Notes: generated by a model not told the origin, from the letters alone. A stretch of 60,079 nucleotides of DNA from an uncultured bacterium (GCA_945829425.1 CALZUQ010000011.1:1-60079); one strand, 5' to 3'; counted from the stretch's first letter, positions 26,406 through 35,039 are shown. Program-made: numbers and translations.

Positions 26406-26855
26406 ATGGCATTATTTGATATTGTAAGCAAAGACATCGTAGCAGCCATGAAGGCAAAGGACAAGGTGCGCCTTGAGGCTCTGCGTAACATCAAGAAGGT
26501 CTTCATAGAGGCAAAGACGGCTCCTGGAGCAAACGATACCCTCGACGACGCTGCGGCAATGAAGATACTCCAGAAACTGGCCAAGCAGGGCAACGACTCG
26601 GCAGCTCTGTATAAAAGCCAGAACCGCGAAGACCTTGCTGAGGCTGAAATGGCACAGGTGGCGGTAATTGAGAGCTACCTCCCTAAACCTCTCTCTACAG
26701 AGGAGATAGAGGCGGCTGTACGTGAAATCATTGCACAGACAGGAGCTACGAGCATAAAGGAGATGGGAAAGGTTATGGGAGCGGCAAACAAAGCTCTCGC
26801 AGGAAAGGCTGACGGCAAGACAATCTCTGAAATTGTCAAGAAGCTGTTGGGCTAA
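26406..26855 (+). CDS. GatB/YqeY domain-containing protein
   Basis: 149 residues, the standard size of the free-standing YqeY protein, with the typical motifs MKAKDKVRLEALRNI, AVIESYLPKPLS and the C-terminal MGAANKALAGKADGKTISEIV. The domain is the tRNA-binding tail of GatB; the stand-alone protein's role is unclear. It is last in the row, 36 bp after the dehydrogenase, and may simply be cotranscribed. Confidence 0.92.
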   Translation: MALFDIVSKDIVAAMKAKDKVRLEALRNIKKVFIEAKTAPGANDTLDDAAAMKILQKLAKQGNDSAALYKSQNREDLAEAEMAQVAVIESYLPKPLSTEEIEAAVREIIAQTGATSIKEMGKVMGAANKALAGKADGKTISEIVKKLLG

Positions 26856-26888
26856 GAAACGTTTTACGGAATAAAACGGAATAATATG

Positions 26889-26954
26889 CAGAGTAAAACA
26901 GTATTGTTTACAGTGTAAAACGGTATTGTTTACAGAGTAAAACGACATCGTTTT
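26889..26954. repeat. Three tandem 22-bp units, array 1
   Basis: Units at 26889-26910, 26911-26932 and 26933-26954 follow the pattern CAG(A/T)GTAAAAC...TTT. The junction TTTACAGTGTAAA is itself a palindrome. Directly upstream, CGTTTTACGGAATAAAACG looks like a decayed unit. It lies between the YqeY stop and its terminator. Confidence 0.7.
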
Positions 26955-26975
26955 TGAATAATACGGAGAGAATAC

Positions 26976-27014
26976 AAGCGGAGGGCCTTTTTCCAAGAAG
27001 CCCTCCGCTTTTTA
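26976..27014 (+). terminator. Rho-independent terminator of the sugar-oxidation/YqeY operon
   Basis: AAGCGGAGGGC (26976-26986) pairs perfectly with GCCCTCCGCTT (27000-27010) over 11 bp and is followed by a T run. Confidence 0.85.
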
Positions 27015-27045
27015 TGGTACACCTATACCCTGAGATGCCATATCC

Positions 27046-27131
27046 TTTGTCACAGTTGTTTCATGGCTTTGTCACAAATGTTCCATGGCTTTGTCACGGT
27101 TGTTTCATAGGCATGAAACAACCGTGACAAA
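27046..27131. repeat. Three 22-bp units closed by a 19-bp perfect hairpin, array 2
   Basis: Units start at 27046, 27068 and 27090, each beginning TTTGTCAC and ending near TTTCAT or TTCCAT plus GG. The last unit, TTTGTCACGGTTGTTTCAT (27090-27108), is followed after AGGC by its exact reverse complement (27113-27131). No gene was seen between 27015 and 27209. Confidence 0.75.
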
Positions 27132-27209
27132 ACTATAGGTGTTTTGTTTGATAAAACTGACGGTTTATGTTGTCAGCTGTGGATATTTCCCTTAAATGTT
27201 GTTTGCAAG

Positions 27210-28127
27210 TTAATAGCTGCCTATGAAGAGGAGAAGCATCGAGAGCAGTACGAGGAGCAGGTCGAAGAGCTTCGCCTTGAGGTTCTTTTCATGGAAAATC
27301 ATCGCTCCGAAGAGAAAACTTACAATCACTGATCCACGACGTATCATAGATACGATGCTTATCATGGCTCCGTCGAGTCCGAGGGCATAGAAATATACAA
27401 AGTCTGCTGCCGAGAGGAAGATGGATATGAGAGGTATGCTCCAATGCCATGAGAACGGCGTCGTACTCTTACGTTTCGGCCACCACAGGAAGGCGAGGAT
27501 TGCGAGCATCATGAAGAACTGGTATATGTTATACCATGACTGCACAGCCATTTTGTCAAGACCTATTCCGCCGTTCTCTCTTCCTGCCATGAGGTATTTG
27601 TCATAGAGTCCGGAGACCGCACCGAGGATATTTGCAAGAATGACGAAGTATATCCATTTGTTTTTCCACCAGTTGATACCCTCTTTCTTGCTGGTCTTCT
27701 TGAGCATCTCTATACCTATGAAAGCCACCGTGACACCGAGCCATTGCCATACGTTCAGACGCTCGCCGAAGAAGGTCAAAGCTCCGAACAGTACCATGAC
27801 GGGACGGGTGGCGTTGATAGGTCCTACGATAGTCAGCGGAAGGTGTTTCAGCCCAAAGTATGCGAAAAGCCAGCTGCTGAGCACTATGCAAGACTTCAAA
27901 ACGATATATTTATGCTCCTCCCAGCCATAGGAATGGGTATAAAACAGTGAACCGCTTTCCACCATACCGTTTGCCGACCCTATGATAAAGGGCAGGAAAA
28001 TCAAGGAGGAGAAAAGGGTGTTGAGCAACAGTACTGGAATGACGGCGTTATCTTTCAGGCTTTTTTTCTTGAAGACATCATAAAAGCCTAAAAGCGCCGC
28101 AGAAAGAAATGCTAATATTAACCACAT
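27210..28127 (-). CDS. EamA/DMT-family transporter
   Basis: 305 residues with about ten hydrophobic helices, starting MWLILAFLSAALLGFYDVFKK. Two EamA-like halves are visible; the first ends with GPINATRPVMVLFGALTFFGE and the second with IRRGSVIVSFLFGAMIFHE. The family moves small metabolites across the inner membrane; the substrate here is unknown. It is separated from truA by the inverted-repeat element at 28145-28607. Confidence 0.85.
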   Translation of the reverse strand: MWLILAFLSAALLGFYDVFKKKSLKDNAVIPVLLLNTLFSSLIFLPFIIGSANGMVESGSLFYTHSYGWEEHKYIVLKSCIVLSSWLFAYFGLKHLPLTIVGPINATRPVMVLFGALTFFGERLNVWQWLGVTVAFIGIEMLKKTSKKEGINWWKNKWIYFVILANILGAVSGLYDKYLMAGRENGGIGLDKMAVQSWYNIYQFFMMLAILAFLWWPKRKSTTPFSWHWSIPLISIFLSAADFVYFYALGLDGAMISIVSMIRRGSVIVSFLFGAMIFHEKNLKAKLFDLLLVLLSMLLLFIGSY

Positions 28128-28144
28128 AATGCGTTTGTTTTGTT

Positions 28145-28607
28145 CTTGAGGTGGGTTCTATAAATTTCCACCGTCAAAAGTATTATTAATTGTGGGTGAC
28201 GTTTTACATAAATTTGGCTGCACTCGGCATAGCATTTAAGCAAGCTTAATGCTCTGCACTCGCTGGCACAAATTTTGCCATCTTTTGGGTTCTTTTCGGC
28301 TCAAATTGCAAGTTAAATCGGTCATGTAGCTCGCTACATCAATGGTCTTTATACCCCCTTCAAGGTTGACTTCGTCTTCCTCCTCCTTGCAAGGCATAGT
28401 CAAAGCAAGCTTTGTCTCTGCTCTTGCTTCGAGCGTCGGTTCCCCCGTTATCGGGGGACAGAAACTCTCATTAACTTGTAATTTTACCTCGAAAATAACT
28501 CCAAAATCTGACAAATATCGTGCAAACGAGAGGAGAACCAAGCTTGCTTGGGTTATCCCGAGTGCAGCCGATATTATCTAAAGGGAATTTATAGAACCCA
28601 CCTTGAG
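28145..28607. mobile_element. MITE-like interspersed element with nested terminal inverted repeats
   Basis: The outer arms (28145-28169 and 28584-28607) are near-perfect inverted repeats around GGTGGGTTCTATAAATT. The inner arms (28216-28247 and 28540-28569) form a second imperfect inverted repeat around GGCTGCACTCGG and AAGCAAGCTT. The middle has short open frames on both strands (for example 28236-28541 on -) with no protein-family features; similar translations, such as YRANERRTKLAWVIPSAA, turn up as spurious hypothetical proteins in Prevotella genomes as I remember them. It explains the 553-bp gap between EamA and truA. Confidence 0.6.
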
Positions 28608-28680
28608 TGGTGACTTGTCTTCATAGTCCTCTGACTGAAGGTAAGTTGCCTGATGTATGTCGTATTGCTTTGGTTGCTGT

Positions 28681-29415
28681 TTACATGTCATATTCTACGT
28701 TTTCGAGGAACAGCGCGTGTGCAGGCATCGACTCCCTCGCCTCAGTGCGTTTCCTGCTTTCCACTACAGCCTTGAATTCTTCCATAGAGAGCTTCCCACG
28801 CCCTACGTCAACAAGCGTGCCGACAACGGCGCGCACCATATTGCGCAGGAACCTGTCTGCGGTAATCTCAAAATACCATTCTCCGGGCTTCTCCTCTACC
28901 CACCGTGCTGTCCTCACGTCGCAAAGCGTCGTCTTGACATCAGAGCCTGCCTTGCAGAACGCAGCGAAGTCGCAAACCGTAAGCAGATACTCCCCGGCTT
29001 TATTCATCTTTGCAAAGTCAAGGTCGTAATGCGTCTCTAACGAGTAGCCGCGGTTGAAAGGGGTCTTGTGGGTATGTATATAATAATGGTACGTGCGTGC
29101 GCGAGCACTGAACCTTGCGTGCATATCGGCAGCAACAGGTCGTATGCCGTATATGGAGATGTCTGGCGGAAGGATTCTGTTGAGGCGGAAAGCTGTCTGA
29201 CGGCAGTCTATCTCCTCCTCGCTGTCGAAGTGTGCTGCCATCATCCTGGCGTGAACGCCCGTGTCTGTCCTTCCGGCTCCCACGATGGCTGTCTCCCTAC
29301 GGAGTATCGTAGACAGTCCCCGCTGTATCTCCCCCTGCACAGAGTTGGCGTTCGGCTGTATCTGCCAGCCGTGATAGTTTGTTCCGTCGTATGCGAGAAA
29401 AATGAAATATCTCAT
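28681..29415 (-). CDS. truA: tRNA pseudouridine(38-40) synthase TruA
   Basis: 244 residues. The catalytic aspartate lies in the canonical GAGRTDTGVHA, and YDGTNYHGWQIQPN, the N-terminal family signature, is intact. RFLRNMVRAVVGTLVDVGRGK is the C-terminal motif. It isomerises uridines 38-40 in the anticodon arm of tRNAs. It is last in a - strand row after tsaC, ClC and fmt, with 16 bp to fmt. Confidence 0.95.
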   Translation of the reverse strand: MRYFIFLAYDGTNYHGWQIQPNANSVQGEIQRGLSTILRRETAIVGAGRTDTGVHARMMAAHFDSEEEIDCRQTAFRLNRILPPDISIYGIRPVAADMHARFSARARTYHYYIHTHKTPFNRGYSLETHYDLDFAKMNKAGEYLLTVCDFAAFCKAGSDVKTTLCDVRTARWVEEKPGEWYFEITADRFLRNMVRAVVGTLVDVGRGKLSMEEFKAVVESRKRTEARESMPAHALFLENVEYDM

Positions 29416-29431
29416 CTGTTAGTTGTCTTTT

Positions 29432-30433
29432 TTACCCTTTGCAGGTATATGTCGTGATGTTCTTGAAACCGTTGAGGAAATCCCTTGCCGTCATACGTCT
29501 CTTCCCCGTAATCTGCAACTCGATGATTTCCAGCATACGGTCTTCGGCAGCTACAAAGATCCTGCCTTTCTCTTCCTGGAAGACGCCAGGCACCATGCCC
29601 TCCGCAGTTCTTTCCGTTTTGGCGGTCTTGAACACCTTCATTACCAGCTCCTTACCTTCCGGCGAGACTATTGTCGTCCACGCTCCGGGGTATGGCGACA
29701 GACCTCTGATGAAATCGTAAACACCTTTAGCCTCTCTCCGCCAGCATATCTCACATGTCTCCTTGAAGATTTTCGGAGCGTGGTGAAGGTCTTCCGCCTT
29801 TTTCGCTCCCACGAAATCCATGCACTCCTCCTGAGGCATGGAAGCCACCGTGCCGTCGCCCGCAAGTATCTTGTCTGTCGTGCTCACGGCTATTTCCGCT
29901 CCGAGTCTCATCAGCCCGTCATAGACATATTCCACATCGGCATCGTCGGGAATATCGAAGGTGCGCCGTTCGATAATCCTTCCAGTGTCTATGTCGTGGT
30001 CGAGGAAGAACGTTGTCACGCCTGTCATCGTCTCGCCGTTTATGACAGCCCAGTTTATTGGTGCTGCGCCACGGTATTGTGGAAGGAGGGCGGCATGGAC
30101 ATTAAACGTGCCGTAGCGTGGCATATCCCACACCACCTCCGGCAGCATGCGGAACGCCACCACAATCTGCAGGTCGGCGCGGAAAGCCTTCAATGTCTCT
30201 AAAAATGTCTCGTCCTTCATTTTCACAGGCTGTAGAACCGGTATGCCGCACTCTTCGGCGTAACGCTTCACGGGTGTTGGCTGCAAGGTGTCCTGATGTC
30301 TCCCTACGGGTTTGTCCGGTTGCGTTACGACAGCCACGATGTTATATCCTCCTTCTACGAGTGTTCGAAGTGTCTCTACGGCAAATTCCGGTGTGCCCAT
30401 GAACACTATTCTTAAATCTTCTTTTCTTATCAT
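29432..30433 (-). CDS. fmt: Methionyl-tRNA formyltransferase
   Basis: 333 residues. IVFMGTPEFAVETLRTL is the family N-terminus, and INWAVINGETMTGVTTFFLDHDIDTG holds the folate-binding and catalytic SLLP/DxDxG-like region (with ALLPQYRGAAPI before it). The C-terminal OB domain ends with the DFLNGFKN motif. It formylates initiator Met-tRNA using 10-formyl-tetrahydrofolate. It sits between the ClC gene and truA on the - strand. Confidence 0.95.
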   Translation of the reverse strand: MIRKEDLRIVFMGTPEFAVETLRTLVEGGYNIVAVVTQPDKPVGRHQDTLQPTPVKRYAEECGIPVLQPVKMKDETFLETLKAFRADLQIVVAFRMLPEVVWDMPRYGTFNVHAALLPQYRGAAPINWAVINGETMTGVTTFFLDHDIDTGRIIERRTFDIPDDADVEYVYDGLMRLGAEIAVSTTDKILAGDGTVASMPQEECMDFVGAKKAEDLHHAPKIFKETCEICWRREAKGVYDFIRGLSPYPGAWTTIVSPEGKELVMKVFKTAKTERTAEGMVPGVFQEEKGRIFVAAEDRMLEIIELQITGKRRMTARDFLNGFKNITTYTCKG

Positions 30434-30489
30434 TGTTTTATGTGTCTTTTCCTGTATTCATTGTATAGGTGAGAAGACGTTCTCTCACA

Positions 30490-32295
30490 TTAGTCGGTAC
30501 TGAGGTCTGCCACCATCTTACGGTACAGAGAGTACACGTGTGATCGGCTGACATATCCTATCAGTTCGTTGCCAGTGCCTACAACGGGGAGCTGCTGGGC
30601 ATTGGTGGTGTCGAAAGCCTTCATGACATCCTCCATAGGGTCGTTCACACCAAGCAGGGTGGGAGGCTCGGTCATCAGCTGTTTCACCGTGAAGCGGTGG
30701 TATAGTTCTGTGCGGAAGAGTATATGCCTGAGCTTCGTCATGTCTATCTCTCCCAGAAGATGATATGAGTCATTGACGACTGGCAGCACGTCAACCCGTG
30801 AACGGCTGATTTTATGTACCAGCTCAGAGAGCATCATCGTCGGTGGAATGGCGGAGCAGTCACGCTCTATGACGGTGTCGAGCGACATTAGGGTGAGTAC
30901 GGCGTGGTCGGTATGGTGGGTGATGAGTTTTCCCTCACGTGCCAGCCGCATGCCGTATATGCTGTGGGGCTCGAAGACGTATATGGTGAGATAAGACACC
31001 GTACTGACAATAATCAGTGGGATGAAGAGACGGTAGCCACCCGTAAGCTCTGCTATGAGGAACACACCCGTGAGAGGAGCGTGCATGACGCCGGACATTA
31101 CGCCTGCCATGCCAAGAAGGGCAGCGTTCTCTTCAGGTATATGTATCTCTGTGACGTACATGTTCCATAGCCTTGCGAAGAGAAACCCTGCGAAAGCACC
31201 GATGAACAGAGAGGGAGCGAATGTACCGCCACAACCTCCGCCACCGTTTGTCGACGCTGTCGCTACGGCTTTCGTAGCTACGATCATGGCTACGTAGAGT
31301 ATAAGCAGTTCGGAATGACCGCTGAAGAGAGAGTGTGACAGCAGGGTGTCCCAGTCGCCCTCGCCTCTTCCGTTGAGCAGAATGTTTATGGCGTTATACC
31401 CTTCGCCGTACAGGGAAGGGAAGAGGAAAATCAGAGTGCTCAGCACGAGGCCTCCTACAATCCATTTTATGTAAGGATGGCTTGACAGCTTGCCGTATAT
31501 ACCTTCGCAGAAGGTCATGGAACGTATGAAGTATAGCGACACCAAGCCGCAACTGACCCCTAAAGCGATATTTGCCGGAATGCGCTCTACGCACCATGCC
31601 TCGGAGAGGGTGAAGGAAAACAGTGAGCTGTCGCCGACTAGAACGTATGTGAAACATGTTGCCGTAACAGAAGCTATGAGAATCGGCAGCAACGATGCCA
31701 TGGTGAGGTCTATCATAAGTACCTCAATAGTGAAAACGAGTCCTGCTATAGGTGCCTTGAAAATACCCGCTATGGCTGCCGACGCACCGCAGCCTATAAG
31801 AAGGAAGATAGTCTTGCTGTCAAGGTTGAAACGCCTTGCGAGGTTACTGCCTATGGCTGACCCCGTAAGCACTATAGGTGCCTCGGCACCCACCGAACCT
31901 CCAAAGCCTATCGTTATGGCTGAGGCTACTACGGATGTCCATGTGTTATGCGCTTTCAGATGGCCTTGCTTGGTTGATATGGCATAGAGGATTCGCGTTA
32001 TACCGTGGGAGATGTTGTCTCTTACGACATATCTCACGAAAAGCATGGTGAGCAGAATGCCAAGAACGGGAAATACCAGGAAATACCAGTTGAAGTTGCT
32101 GTTGGCGAAATGCTCTGCCAGCTGATGTTGTATGAAATGTATAAGGCTGTGCAGTATATATGCCGCAAGGGCGGCAAGCAGTCCTACGGCAAACGCCAGA
32201 GCCAGGGTCAGTTGCCGTTGAGAGATATGGTGGGCAGTCCATGCCACACCGTTCTCGATATATGATGCGCTGTGTAATAATCTTCCTTTTAGCAT
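30490..32295 (-). CDS. ClC-family chloride channel/transporter with CBS domains
   Basis: 601 residues. The ClC core shows GFGGSVGAEAPIVLTGSAIG (the GxxGxEGP-type anion-pore motif, here GAEAP), GCGASAAIAGIFKAPIAG, and GGCGGTFAPSLFIGAF. Two C-terminal CBS domains follow (about residues 465-600: RDCSAIPPTMMLSELVHK, then VKQLMTEPPTLLGVNDP). The gating glutamate position is E in GAEAP. The order tsaC-ClC-fmt is common in Bacteroidales. It is probably inner-membrane chloride or fluoride/proton transport; ClC channel versus exchanger cannot be decided here. Confidence 0.92.
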   Translation of the reverse strand: MLKGRLLHSASYIENGVAWTAHHISQRQLTLALAFAVGLLAALAAYILHSLIHFIQHQLAEHFANSNFNWYFLVFPVLGILLTMLFVRYVVRDNISHGITRILYAISTKQGHLKAHNTWTSVVASAITIGFGGSVGAEAPIVLTGSAIGSNLARRFNLDSKTIFLLIGCGASAAIAGIFKAPIAGLVFTIEVLMIDLTMASLLPILIASVTATCFTYVLVGDSSLFSFTLSEAWCVERIPANIALGVSCGLVSLYFIRSMTFCEGIYGKLSSHPYIKWIVGGLVLSTLIFLFPSLYGEGYNAINILLNGRGEGDWDTLLSHSLFSGHSELLILYVAMIVATKAVATASTNGGGGCGGTFAPSLFIGAFAGFLFARLWNMYVTEIHIPEENAALLGMAGVMSGVMHAPLTGVFLIAELTGGYRLFIPLIIVSTVSYLTIYVFEPHSIYGMRLAREGKLITHHTDHAVLTLMSLDTVIERDCSAIPPTMMLSELVHKISRSRVDVLPVVNDSYHLLGEIDMTKLRHILFRTELYHRFTVKQLMTEPPTLLGVNDPMEDVMKAFDTTNAQQLPVVGTGNELIGYVSRSHVYSLYRKMVADLSTD

Positions 32296-32313
32296 ATTGT
32301 CTCCCCCGCAGTG

Positions 32314-32883
32314 TCATTTGCGTATTATCGTTACCTCGCCTTGTAACGTCAGTTTTATTATCGCCGACGGCTGGTGGGGCTGGTGTTCCTGACGTCTTGT
32401 CCAGCATACATAGTCTACAGCATGGAGTATTTCCGGTGAGATGTCGCGGTAGTTTTGTGCCGTCGCTTCGCCGCTGATATTCGCACTGGTGCTCACGAGA
32501 GGCTTCTGGAGCTTGTAGCACAGCTGCTTTGAGAACTCTTCGTGTGTCACTCTTATGGCTATAGAGCCGTCATCAGCCACAAGGTTTTTAGCCAGGTTCA
32601 CCGCGCCGTCGAGTATTATCGTCGTTGGCTTTGTCGCCAGTTCGAATATGTCCCATGCCACCTCCGGAACATTGCGGACATAGCGTTGTATGCGGTCTGC
32701 TTTGTCTACGAGGCATATCATAGCCTTGGAGTCGTCACGGCGTTTAATCTCATAAACTCTTCTGACGGCTTCTTCGTTTGTCGCGTCGCAGCCTATGCCC
32801 CATACGGTGTCTGTAGGGTAGAGTATGATACCGCCTTTACGCAGCGTATCTATGGCATTCCTGATGTCTTCTTCTCTTGTCAT
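32314..32883 (-). CDS. tsaC: L-threonylcarbamoyladenylate synthase (TsaC/Sua5 family)
   Basis: 189 residues. The N-terminus has GGIILYPTDTVWGIGCDA, the hallmark of the YrdC/TsaC fold; SIAIRVTHEEF and PLVSTSANISGE are also family motifs. It makes threonylcarbamoyl-AMP, the donor for t6A37 in tRNAs reading ANN codons. First gene of the tsaC-ClC-fmt-truA row, 18 bp before ClC. Confidence 0.92.
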   Translation of the reverse strand: MTREEDIRNAIDTLRKGGIILYPTDTVWGIGCDATNEEAVRRVYEIKRRDDSKAMICLVDKADRIQRYVRNVPEVAWDIFELATKPTTIILDGAVNLAKNLVADDGSIAIRVTHEEFSKQLCYKLQKPLVSTSANISGEATAQNYRDISPEILHAVDYVCWTRRQEHQPHQPSAIIKLTLQGEVTIIRK

Positions 32884-32886
32884 GTT

Positions 32887-32960
32887 TCCTTATCTTTTTA
32901 TTCTTTTTCTTTTTCTTTTTCCTTTTCCTTATTCTTTCACTTCTTTCCTTCCTCTCCCGA
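32887..32960. repeat. Polypyrimidine leader tract with TTTTTC hexamer runs
   Basis: About 70 bp directly ahead of the tsaC start are almost pure C and T on the + strand, with TTCTTTTTCTTTTTCTTTTT at 32901-32920. In the tsaC mRNA this is a purine-only leader. Such simple repeats can slip and change length between strains. Confidence 0.6.
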
Positions 32961-33003
32961 AAAATGTCAAGTACAGTCACAGGCTGTATTTTTAATGGAA
33001 AAA

Positions 33004-33241
33004 GAGGTCAAGCCTCTGCCTCCTTACCCTTTCCCTGATAAGGAGGCAGCAACTCTTGACCTCAAAAATCGTCTTCTGCGTTCTGTTGAGCATCCAAGGA
33101 GGCTTAACCTCCTCCCCGTTAAACTTCGTTGAATATCGGCTGCATTTAACTTCGTTGAATATCGGCCGCATTTAACTTCGTCTTCCTCATCTGGCTTCGC
33201 CCTCCTCCTTCGCGCCTCGGCATAGCTCAAGCAAGCTTGTC
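33004..33241. repeat. Nested hairpin, 26-bp tandem repeat and a partial copy of the 28-kb element
   Basis: GAGGTCAAG (33004-33012) pairs with CTTGACCTC (33055-33063) around an inner stem CTGCCTCCTTA/TAAGGAGGCAG (33016-33026, 33039-33049). From 33122 a 26-bp unit starting AACTTCGTTGAATATCGG occurs twice (33122, 33148), with a third start at 33174. The tail, with ACTTCGTCTTCCTC and CTCGGCATAGCTCAAGCAAG, matches blocks of the 28145-28607 element. This fills the gap between ROK and tsaC and touches the ROK stop codon. Confidence 0.6.
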
Positions 33242-34216
33242 TTAAACCTTCCAACCAAGAGCCGCCGCACCGAGTACAGCAGCCCCTGCTCCGTCAAGTC
33301 CTGAGAGAAGGAACTTCGCTTTGCCCTTGAATATTGGCAGCACATGCTCCTCGTATGTCTTTCTGATAGGATCCATGAGAATGTCGCCGGACTTTGCCAG
33401 TCCGCCGAAGAATATGAAAGCCTCAGGAGAAGAGAACACGGCGAAGTCGGCACATGCCTCTCCAAGCATACGTCCCGTGAAAGCGAAGATGTCCTTGGCG
33501 AGGTCGTCGCCCTTCGTCGCTGCCTGATAAACGTCAAAGCTCTCAATCTTCTCAGGATCGAGGTCACGCAAGAGCGACTGACGTGGGTCGTTCTCCAGCT
33601 TCTCACGTGCTGTACGTGCCACGCCAGTGGCAGAGCAGTATGCCTCCAAGCATCCCGTCCTGCCGCATCCGCAGAGTCTGCCTTCCTTGCCTCTTACCAT
33701 GGTGACGTGACCCAGTTCTCCGGCGAAGCCGTCGTGACCGTAAACCAGTTCGCCGTTCACTACGATGCCCGAGCCTACTCCCGTACCGAGCGTTATGACG
33801 ATGAAATTCTTCATCTCTTTCGCCACACCGTAAGTCATCTCACCCAAAGCAGCAGCATTGGCATCGTTAGTCATGGCAACCTTCAGGCCGAGAGCGTCAC
33901 CGAACATCTTGGCGAGGGGCACAATCTTTCCTTTTGCCCAAATGAGGTTCGGCGCCAGCTCTATTGTGCCGTTGAGATAGTTGCCGTTGGGGGCACCTAT
34001 TCCCATGCCGTAGATTTTCTCTATGCCTCCCACCTGCTCAATGACAGGCTTGAGGGCTTCAACACACGCAGCTACGAAAGCCTCGGCGGTGACATACTTC
34101 TGAGTCTTGACAGATGTCTGTGCCACGATTTTGGCATCCTTGTCTACTATGCCGAAAACGGCGTTGGTGCCTCCGAGGTCTAATCCAATTACATAAGGTT
34201 GTTCTGTTGTAGTCAT
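33242..34216 (-). CDS. ROK family sugar kinase, probable glucokinase
   Basis: 324 residues. The N-terminus VIGLDLGGTNAVFGIVD is the ATP-binding ROK signature. The zinc-binding motif CGCGRTGCLEAYCS and the ELGHVTM segment with its metal-ligand His are present. Length and motifs fit bacterial ROK glucokinases that phosphorylate glucose at C6; other hexoses are possible. Its last codons coincide with a repeat (AAGCTTG at the stop). The start ATG 34216 has a -7 box 49 bp upstream. Confidence 0.9.
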   Translation of the reverse strand: MTTTEQPYVIGLDLGGTNAVFGIVDKDAKIVAQTSVKTQKYVTAEAFVAACVEALKPVIEQVGGIEKIYGMGIGAPNGNYLNGTIELAPNLIWAKGKIVPLAKMFGDALGLKVAMTNDANAAALGEMTYGVAKEMKNFIVITLGTGVGSGIVVNGELVYGHDGFAGELGHVTMVRGKEGRLCGCGRTGCLEAYCSATGVARTAREKLENDPRQSLLRDLDPEKIESFDVYQAATKGDDLAKDIFAFTGRMLGEACADFAVFSSPEAFIFFGGLAKSGDILMDPIRKTYEEHVLPIFKGKAKFLLSGLDGAGAAVLGAAALGWKV

Positions 34217-34264
34217 TAGTTTAAAAACACTTTAATTTTGGTGTACCTGTTATAATAGTCTTGG

Positions 34265-34272
34265 CAAAGTTA
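34265..34272 (-). promoter_or_regulatory. Possible -7 element for the ROK gene
   Basis: TAACTTTG on the - strand, 48 bp before ATG 34216. The leader also contains GTACACC, shared with other leaders in the window. No clear -33 box was seen. Confidence 0.35.
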
Positions 34273-34311
34273 ATAAATTAATCTAATAAAATAAAGATTT
34301 TATACGTTAAA

Positions 34312-34343
34312 TTTGCCACTGTCAAGATTTTTTTGCAATTTTG
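34312..34343 (+). promoter_or_regulatory. Bacteroidetes-type promoter for the LysE gene
   Basis: TTTG at 34312-34315 and CAATTTTG (one mismatch to TAnnTTTG) at 34336-34343 are 20 bp apart. Transcription would begin near 34350, which rules out a TTG start at 34341 and supports ATG 34365. Confidence 0.5.
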
Positions 34344-34364
34344 CATCATAAATCAAGAAAAAGT

Positions 34365-35039
34365 ATGCCATTTCCATTTCATATTGACCTTATGGAGCTT
34401 GCCTTGAAGGGCATTCTCATAGGAATAATAGCCTCTGCGCCGATGGGTCCCGTAGGTGTCCTTACCATACAGCGCACGCTGAACAAAGGCCGTTGGTACG
34501 GCATGATAACAGGAGTTGGGGCGGCTGTAAGCGATATCATATACGCACTCATCACGGGCTTAGGCATGAGTTTTGTCATGGACCTCATCACGAGTCCGCA
34601 GAATAAGTTCGTGCTTCAGCTCTCAGGAAGTATATTGCTGCTTGTTTTCGGCATATACTGCTTCCGTTCCGACCCTACGAAGAAAATACACACCAGCGGG
34701 AAGAACAAAAAAGGAACGCTGTTCCATAACGGAATGACGGGATTTCTTGTCACATTCTCCAATCCGCTTATCATCTTCCTGTTCATGGCGTGTTTCGCAC
34801 AGTTCGCATTCGTCATTCCCGACCATCCGCTGGAGATGTCCTTCGGATATGCGTGCATTGTACTTGGAGCATTGTTGTGGTGGTACGGACTGACATGGCT
34901 CATAGACATGGTGAGAGAGAAATTCTCTACGAATGGCATCACGCTAATAAACCGCATCATAGGTTCCGTGGTGATTATCTTCTCACTCGTCATGCTTGTC
35001 GGCACAGTGTTTAATCTTTATACATTCAGTTATTGGTAA
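34365..35039 (+). CDS. LysE family amino-acid exporter
   Basis: 224 residues from ATG 34365. GILIGIIASAPMGPVGVLTIQRTL is the LysE/RhtB hallmark (proline-rich PMGPVG), and the second conserved block is NGMTGFLVTFSNPLIIFLF. About six hydrophobic helices. It probably exports an amino acid or similar metabolite across the inner membrane. The stop TAA shares its last A with the ATG of the next gene (TAATG), so translation is likely coupled. Confidence 0.88.
   Translation: MPFPFHIDLMELALKGILIGIIASAPMGPVGVLTIQRTLNKGRWYGMITGVGAAVSDIIYALITGLGMSFVMDLITSPQNKFVLQLSGSILLLVFGIYCFRSDPTKKIHTSGKNKKGTLFHNGMTGFLVTFSNPLIIFLFMACFAQFAFVIPDHPLEMSFGYACIVLGALLWWYGLTWLIDMVREKFSTNGITLINRIIGSVVIIFSLVMLVGTVFNLYTFSYW

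Noticed and set aside
27046..27131. CRISPR array
   Set aside because: Units are contiguous with no unique spacers, copies are few and diverged, and no cas gene is in the window.
28236..28541. A 101-codon frame inside the inverted-repeat element
   Set aside because: The frame lies between repeat arms, its translation has no domain, and a different frame on the other strand is equally open. Treated as part of a repeat.
34341..34364. TTG start for the LysE gene
   Set aside because: TTG 34341 lies in the -7 promoter box, so it would precede the transcript start; ATG 34365 fits better.
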